From positions 1-64,000 of the forward strand of contig JAFBJY010000132.1 of assembly GCA_016801885.1 (NCBI GenBank): DNA of 64,000 nt. Direction: 5' to 3'. The stretch is from Toxotes chatareus. Its lineage: Eukaryota; Chordata; Actinopteri; Toxotidae. Numbering within the stretch: position 1 is the stretch's first letter; each line of letters opens with the position of its first letter. Position numbers and translations under genes: made by a program. This document shows, piece after piece, positions 56,556-64,000 of this stretch. The notes beneath the pieces are model-generated. The model saw only the letters and a list, made by a program, of their open reading frames with translations, did no database searches and was not told the DNA's origin.

Positions 56556-57540
56556 GGCCACAAAGTGTTGAAAATACACACATATATACAGTAACATATA
56601 TAGTAAGATTTTATTTCAGCTTCATTTAACCAGGTAAGTCCTTTGAGAACCAATTCTCATTTGCAGTGACAACAATGGCCACAGACACAATCCAGTAGAT
56701 AAGACAAAGGATCACAGTACAAATTCAATACATATCAATCAAAATGAATGTGTAATATGTGCATATATATATACAGTGAGGTTCATGCTAAATGACTAAA
56801 AAACAAGTACAAGGATCGGTGGATTATGGTTTGTAATGTATTCTTAAAAGAAGAAATTGTATTAAAGAGCTGGGTTTTACAGTCTATTTGTAGCGATTTC
56901 AGTTGTTTATTGGCAGAAAATTGAAAGAAGCAACCAAGGAGGTGCAGAGCTTTTGGAATCACGAGGGTTAATATAGAAGCTGCTGGAACCAAGACTGGAA
57001 CAAGTTCTGAATGAGCAAAAGGCGTAAGAGGTATGAACACTATAAAATATAATTGCTAATATAACTTAAAATGAAGTGATCTTAGCAGATGTGTGCTTAC
57101 TTTGCTGACTTGCTATATTACACTTAATTAATAAAACTTTTAGTGAAAGTAATTAAGCCCATAGCTTTAAGTAACGATCAGCCTGAAAAAAGTATAGCGA
57201 TGTTGGAACCTGTCCTCAAACCCCAACTACCCGACATTAGGTGGCAGCATAACTATGTGACATCCACATTTCCCCGTGAAGATGTGCTCGATAATGGCAC
57301 CAACCACAATGGCGAGGAAACCATGTCAATATTAAGGCAAGTTGCTGCAAACTGGAAAATTTTATCGGCTTTTTGCTGGGAATTAGGTCCCCAACAGACA
57401 CACAGAGGTTAGCATGTGTGAATGAGTCGTTAGCTGGTGCCTAACGTTGTTAAAGCTTTCTCTAAATGCTCACTTAACATTAAAGATTTACTGCATCAAT
57501 GAAAACAGCACTTGATTTCCTGTTAAAACCTTCGTTTTGA
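56556..57540. other. Interspersed-repeat fragments, no gene
   Basis: 56605-56690 includes ATTTTATTTCAGCTTCATTTAACCAGGTAAGTC...AGAACCAATTCTCATTTGCAGTGACAA, a string I recall as a common fish interspersed repeat. An 89-codon frame at 57143-57412 has no recognisable domain. Confidence 0.35.
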
Positions 57541-60500
57541 AATTCTTTGATTTACCTAAAAGTTAGAAAGAAGATAGTTTTTACAAGATCTAGAAGGCTA
57601 ACAAACTCCTTCAAGACTGTTGACCAAAATTTCCAATTCATAACTCTCAAACTCTCTCCCTACCAACATTGCAAAGTGTCATCAAGCAAAGAGGACTTCC
57701 CTGTCAGAATCAAAACATATCTGCTTTCACCTTTTTCTTAACTATATAATTTCCATCTGTTCTTCATAGTTTTCCTTTGTTATAATCTGTTCCCAAATCG
57801 AAAATAAGAAAACCACTGAATCAGAAGGTGGGGTCCAAACCACACTACTGACAAATTTAATCATCAAGTTTTATTACATATTCATCCCTGATTTCTTTCC
57901 TGGCAGGACCTTTTATTTTTTAATCTTGGTTCGTTGCAACTGAGTCTTCCATATAAATCAGATTCCTTCAGGAAAAACACAAATTCCCACATGTTTTGGG
58001 CCTTTACACCTTTTATTTTTCCCTTTAATTTTCCTATGACCAAATGAAGTTTCAGTGCTTAAACAACTTGTTCTCAACTTTCCCATCAAGTTGCTAGTTT
58101 ACTCATCCAGAATTGTCCATGGGTTTTTAAAAAGTATTAAAAGCTGTCAATCAAAATTGCAAATTTAGGTGAAAAGGGTGGGCCCCCATCCCTAGAACCA
58201 CCAGGGCTCTCCTCCCTACCATTCCTCGTTTACCCCTCAGGTGACCACAGGCTAGAAACATTACAAAGTGGAAGTTCCAACTCTTTTAAAAAATATTCAT
58301 CTGCAAACTTAAAATACCTACATATGTAGTAACTCATTTGCAAAGTGCACTGGACTGTTCAAGTGTTTGCTGGGTTCACATACAATTATCTTTTCAGCAA
58401 TAAATGATCAGAATGTCTTGTATGGTTGACTCATTCTAACTCATCTTTCATTTATCTAAGAACAAGCCATCCATTGGAGGCCCCACTCCACTCACACAGT
58501 CCCCCTCTCACACAACCTCCTCCTCTCAGAGAAGAAACCTGAGAGGAAGGACAAAGGAATCATAGGTTATGTGTGAGCGCTTTACAGACGTGTATTTCAG
58601 AGTCTGTCGGGAAACTCTAAAGAATTGTCCTTAACGGGAAGAGAGTTTTCTGTGTTAACTAAATCCCACTTTACCTGTTGTTTACTGGGAATTTCTGACA
58701 TCACTGGTTTGGGCCTTACAAGAGTGATGTGGAACCTCCTTCCTCTCCTTTGTTTGCTTGTTCCCAAGGGTTCCTCTGGCAGGTGGAAGCTCCCTACTCC
58801 TGTTAAAAGCAACACCCACCCTCCTAGGAAATCGCTCCAAGCTGGACACCCAAACACCGGGTCAAGGCGGGATGAAGCTGAACTAAGATGGGCTGAACCG
58901 GTAAGTAAAATTTTCCTTTTAAAAAATCTCATCATGCTTGGCAATTCATATTTATCCTGGGAAATGCTACAATGACCTGCGGTGGCCCTAATGTCTTTGT
59001 TTTGCAATGTTATGTCTCCATGTCAAAAGCTGCCCTTTTATCTCTATTGACCTTCAGTTATTTTCCCTACCATCATGTGAAAAGGCAAAGTCCTCTGGGA
59101 ACTTTACAGGGCAGACTCTGTCATTTGTGCTTGGCTCGTCTTTCTGCGAAAGGGTTCTCTTCTTTTTTTAATAAACAAAAAGACAATACTGTCAAAGGAG
59201 AAAAGTATTTTTCCAACCAAACTTGGCCGAGATGGAATTGGCCGTGATCGATTGTTTGAAGACAAGCAGCTCGTCCACCCAGAGGATTTAAAAAAAATAC
59301 CGGTGAAAGTGTTTGGTTGTGAGAGTTTGCAGGTAATCAGATTAAACGGTATATCACAGCCTTGCGACAGGTTCATTTATTTTGGTATTGAGGATTTCTG
59401 GTGTATCTGCGAAAGTGGACAGTTTATTCTGTATACAAAACCAAAAATACTCAGGAGATAAAGGATGGTAAAAGTCAAACAGGAAGTCCAAGAAATGACC
59501 AATCAAAATCCTCCACAATAATAAACTGAAGATGGAGAAAAAATCCTGGAAGCATGAATAAATTAAAATAATTTGATTTGGGTTTTCCAAAAAATGAACT
59601 TTAGCCCGGGGAGACAATAGGACCACTGAGACATTTTTGGAACCAAAAAAAAAAAAAGTTGAGCTAAGCAGAAAGCATAAAACGCTTTAAAGCAGACTGG
59701 AGAGAAAACACAAAAGTACTTTGCCATATTCTCACAGAGGAAAAAAACAAAAACTAAACACTTGTCCTTCCCTGTTTCCCTCTGGAGGTCAATATGTCAA
59801 CTCTGCCCTTCCCTGTACTCCCCCTTTTGGCGTCCATGGGCCCTGCTTTTTCTGAAAAGCGGTGGTCGGTGACCTTCTCGGCTCCCCACGCGATGTGGAT
59901 GTATCATTATCACATTGGTTTACTTAAATCGAAATACTGATTTTACGTTTTCTGGCCATGACATCAGCGTTGATTACGATTATTCTGAAACTAATTATGG
60001 GACCATGGCTCCAGAATACGACCCTCTCTGGTTTCCAAGGCCCTAAATGGGGATCCCAGAACACTGGCCACAGCAGGGCTGTGTAAAATGACAAAACAAG
60101 TTTTGCATTTAAATGCTGCAATTATCCAGGCCTCAAGTTTAAACCCATACAATTTTTGGTTCAAATACCTAATTATACTCATTTCTCCGTCATTGATCTT
60201 GCAAATGCTTTTATCGTTCGTTATGAAGATTCATTCTGTTTTGCGTTTTTTTTGGTGGAAAATAACACTTGGTATGTCTAGGATACGAAAGTCCGATATT
60301 TCCCAATGCCTCGGACAACTTAAACCTCCATTTACCTTTAGGTTCTGTCTTGTTCGTATGTTGATGATGATGCTAAAACCTTAACAAACAACCAAAAAAG
60401 CTAAGCTTGTCAAAACTTTTTTCTCGAACTTTGTTCCATATTGGACATGAATCACACAGAGGAAAATCCTCTCCCCAACTATAAGCAGTTCAATCTGTCA

Positions 60501-63500
60501 AAAACCCAAAAGCAAATGATGAGTTTCTTTGGCATGACGTCATATGCAGACAGTGGACCCAAATTATTCTGCCTTAATTGTTTCTTTGTATAGCTAGACA
60601 GTAGTTAAATTTGAAGAAAAAAAGGGTGAAAAAGGTGTTTTGAGGATCTCTCCTGTTCTTCTCTCAAGTTTATTCCTCTGTTTCTCATCAACTTAGCTTT
60701 TTGGCAAGACTGCAAAAAATAATAAATGAATAAGCATTACCAACATAAACCTTTCAATTTTCAAGAATAAAAAGAACTATAAAGAAAACCAAACTAACAG
60801 CCTGAGACATTAATGGCCTCGTTTACGCCCTACTCCATCCGGTAAAACATTATGTCCATACAAAGCAAACTAAGGGGCATAATTTAAAAAAAGATAAAGG
60901 TGAAAAAATAAAATAAAAGCTAAGTTTGCCCGATGAAGAAGAATCGTATTTTTTTAACTACAGACAAAGATTAAGGGGTCATGGTGGAGTCAGTTCTTAC
61001 CTCTTACTTTCCTGAAACTGTGCGTGCTTTGAATCCGCGATACTTGACCCAAACCCCCGCGGGAACACTCCTGCCTGGTTATTTTTAACCATAACATTAC
61101 TGAACTATTCAAACAAATTAACAACATTATTACAACAAAAACATCTAATCCTTTCAAGGTTTGAAAGGACAGAAAAAACAAATTGAATGGGTCTTAAGTA
61201 AGTCTTTGGTGTTCCTTGTCTCAAACTTTACTTAACCCTTGCGAACTTTGTATGTGTAAAACGGAAAATCACTTCACAAGTAAAAGGCCATATTCTTTTA
61301 AACTTGCCTCTTTTGAACCTATCATCCACTTGAATGCAAACATGTCATCCATCCACTTGTACTTTTTCTGGGTCACTAAGCCTCCTTCCATCGTTTCCCA
61401 AAACTCTCGAATTGCACTTGTTTCCACTGTTTGTGGATCTTAGACCCAAAGGCCCCTGGAGGCTGTCACTTTCTTATTTTTGGTAAGAATCATGGCAGTG
61501 CCCAAAATTAGGATTGTCAGGTCATTGAACATTTGGGTTCAATGGTCTGGCTTCGATAAGAAAGCTTCTCCCAGTAATGTGGTTAACTCTTATAAGCCAA
61601 AAATTGTTATATACCCCTTTTCCAAAATCTGGGCCCTCCTATCGCCTCTCCCAACAACACGCCATTGAAGAAGAATGAGCATACAGTGGTTGTCAGGTCT
61701 TGTCTCTGGTTCTCAGATTTGAATTTCAACTCTTTGCATGCTCCAAATTTATCCAAACCGAACTTTGACCCACGAAGGTAGTCGTAAAGTTATGAATCAA
61801 GTGGACATATTCTAACACTTAATAATTAGCTCTTGTACTCATCATGTGAATAACATGCCCATGCTTACTTTCGCACTTCCTCCACAAAGTCTGGGTGAAA
61901 TGCTCCACTGACAGGCGTCTAAAGCGCATGGGTAAAAGGGGGGTTCTGTGGAAAGTCGTCAGCGGTAGCTCTGCATTTTCTGCTCCATTAACTTCCCTCT
62001 TAATTTCTTAAGTTACGGTTTAAAAAACAACTGAAACCATTGCCTCCACTATCCACCTCCTGCTACGGATGGCCCCTCCGTAAAGTGGGCCCCTTGATAA
62101 AGACTTCCATGATAATGTCTCACTTGGGGTTTTGCAATGTGATTCCTTGACAATATCTGGGATATCTCTGTCTCTAAGAAGTCCATTGGAAAGGCGACCT
62201 CCGACTCTGAATCGTCTTTCATGTGATTCAGCTCCTCAAGGACTCTGTTTGGGCGACATTCCTCTTTTCAAACAATTGAACTCTTCCCCATTTCTTGCTG
62301 GACTAGCAAAGATGAACAGTTTACTTGCCATCGACATCGATGCCAGCATTTTGTCATTTTGGAAATGTTCTTGCAACGAATAAGTCTTCTCCATTTCGCA
62401 ATAGTCTCTTCCCAGCTAAAAACCGTTCAAACTGTTGGCTGAACGGGCCTTCTTAAAGCTTTGAGGTTAGTTGAAACAGCGGGCGAACTTCAACATCAGG
62501 TCTGGATCAATGAGATCAAACTGTCCTTGAAACTGGGTGGTGGTTCCCAGGCCCAGAAAACCAGTTAGTGGTCTGGGAGCCTCGGTACAGGTCTTGTGGC
62601 ATCAGTCTGCTGGATTTTGTCGGTGTACATAATTCTTTAAATCTGCCGGATGCTTGATTTCCTGATCGAATTAAAACCACGGTTGGCGGACATACATGGA
62701 ATCTTCTGGGTGTTGTGGAGTACCCAAGTCCCAAATCTTGCTTCTGAAAAACTTACTCCATATTGACAATGTCCATCTCACCGGGGATCTTATCCTCAAC
62801 TCGATTAAAACCTTTATAATTCCACTGGCTGTGGGCGGATCGATTCCACTTTGTTTTCTCGACAAATCCACATGGCGGGGTTGTCTCATGTACTTGGGTC
62901 TGCAGCAATAGCTTGAGTGGCGTCGGAAATCGGGTTCCGTCTATGTGATGAGGTAGAAGGAAGCTTTTACCTTTCTTTTCAAGTATAAGCTCCTCAATTC
63001 CCAAGAATTCCTTCCACAATTCCATGAGGTTTCTTTTATCGATGGAAGGATCACCCAGTCATTCTTTTTGAAACAGCTCTCTGACTAGCTTTTCCTTGAA
63101 CTGTGATGGACCGAAGTGGACCCTGAGCTCTGAACTGTCGATTTGCTTTTTGTTGAAGGTTCTCTTGGGGATATGAAAAAATATATTCTCAGTTTCCCAT
63201 TAGAACTCCTTTAAAACGGAGGGTTTGTCCAGGTTGAATATTTTTTTGGTTTTTGTGAGGTCTCGAGGGCTTCCATGCTTTCTGCTGTGGAAGCAATCTT
63301 GGAGTTTATTTGGATGCTGCCAGCCTTTTGAGTCCCTTCCAGAAGGTCAATGGCTTCCTTTTCTTGGAACTGACATCATCCATCATCCAAGTAAGTTTGG
63401 CATGATGGCTCCTTGTGTCGCACTTTCATCCTGATGTTCTTGGGGCAGCTCCTCAAACCAAAAAGGCGGAACTGAGGGTGGGGGGCTGTTAACTTATTAT

Positions 63501-64000
63501 GCCTTCATTCGAATTCTTGATCTATTTTTAAGTTGTTTATCCGTAACCAAAGGAACCATAAATAATCAACGAGGGAATTCAGTGCGAATGCATGAACCCA
63601 TCTGCTTAATATCTCCGGGCTGCAATTCCCTCCCCTTTCCTAAGCGCCAATAGGACACCCAAGGGTATTTTCAAGTCTGCCTGGGGCGTCATTCAAAGGG
63701 GACACGTCATGTTTTAGCAGCCCAAAAACCCCCCTAATCTGGTTTGGTTTTTGGGGAGGGTATTTAAAAATTTAGAGGTACACTCTCTCCTTTCTCTAAT
63801 TCTGGTCTAGTTTGTCATTCTCATACCTTTCCATGAACTCCAGAAATGTTCTTTCATGCCCCTGAGCTTTTGTCCAAAATGCGCGAGGATAGGAGTCGCC
63901 AGGGCCTCTCTGGTTATTAGGAGACAGCGGCGGGGTTTACGGAGTGGCGCTACGCCATTTTCATCATTCCTGAAAACCTCTGGTCCATAATGCCCAGAAG
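57541..64000. other. 6.5 kb with nothing recognisable
   Basis: No LTR, LINE, DNA transposon end or known protein domain was found on either strand. The longest frames (58597-59007 minus, 136 codons; 58625-58975 plus, 116 codons) overlap each other and start at non-ATG codons. A 90-codon minus frame at 62753-63025 (MELWKEFLGIEELILEKKG) has protein-like composition, but I know no match. Texture is similar to 3.1-7.9 kb, so low sequence quality is possible. Confidence 0.35.

Noticed and set aside
58597..59007. 136-codon minus and 116-codon plus frames overlapping each other
   Set aside because: Mutually antisense, no ATG at the 5' ends that fits, no recognisable domain, and in a stretch of doubtful quality.

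Overview
The window looks like a repeat-dense stretch of a ray-finned fish (teleost) genome. The evidence is GT/AG-bounded exons, AATAAA signals, TTAA and TA-type transposons, L2/Rex1-like LINEs, a sushi/Tf1-type Gypsy element, and several decayed multi-copy protein families I associate with teleosts. There is no bacterial gene organisation and no intact conventional host gene that I can name. Almost everything recognisable is a mobile element or a broken gene.

Layout. 0.3-1.8 kb: decayed C-terminal half of a multi-copy teleost family. 2.0-2.5 kb: a Gypsy-family LTR, cut abruptly where homopolymer-rich junk begins (2503-3060), followed by about 5 kb where I recognise almost nothing. 9.0-10.3 kb: N-terminal half of another decayed family. 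10.6-12.0 kb (minus): a two-exon integrase-core (DDE) gene with the catalytic residues present but one stop and two frameshifts. 14.3-15.8 kb: a 5'-truncated CR1-superclade LINE. 16.0-16.4 kb: an LTR-like piece. 16.7-20.3 kb (minus): a near full-length L2-like LINE (endonuclease plus reverse transcriptase). 21.2-30.2 kb: a MULE-transposase-like gene split inside a coding exon by a complete 5.46 kb Gypsy element (23008-28469, minus; LTRs differ at 4 of 554 positions). 32.3-34.2 kb and 47.6-48.8 kb: the N- and C-terminal parts of a piggyBac transposase in the same orientation, separated by about 13.4 kb. That interval holds a short multi-exon arginine-rich gene, a family-B (protein-primed type) DNA polymerase pseudogene like those of Polinton/Maverick and related virus-like elements, and a featureless 6.2 kb block (about 39.87-46.11 kb). 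A 63-66 bp inverted repeat (34396-34461 and 46187-46249) brackets the polymerase and the block. 50.6-51.9 kb (minus): an internally deleted Tc1/mariner. 52.7-53.3 kb: a solo LTR with a perfect 5-bp target duplication, next to a 0.6 kb GAGA/CTCT tract. From 57.4 kb to the end I recognise nothing.

Points that stand out. (1) The Gypsy element and its related LTRs share the motif GCCAGATCGT about 30 bp after the TATA box, and the primer-binding site just inside the 5' LTR is its exact complement. This is the self-priming arrangement known from Tf1/sushi elements. (2) The polymerase/multi-exon cassette sits between two piggyBac halves, reminiscent in outline of piggyBac-virus fusions but with a different polymerase class. 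(3) The 39.87-46.11 kb block has almost no CpG depletion, no long homopolymers, no repeats and a monotonic drift from G-rich to A/T-rich. It begins in the middle of the polymerase catalytic domain and may not be genuine contiguous genome sequence. (4) Single-base frameshifts are far commoner than substitutions in the young Gypsy copy, so part of the gene breakage may be consensus indel error.
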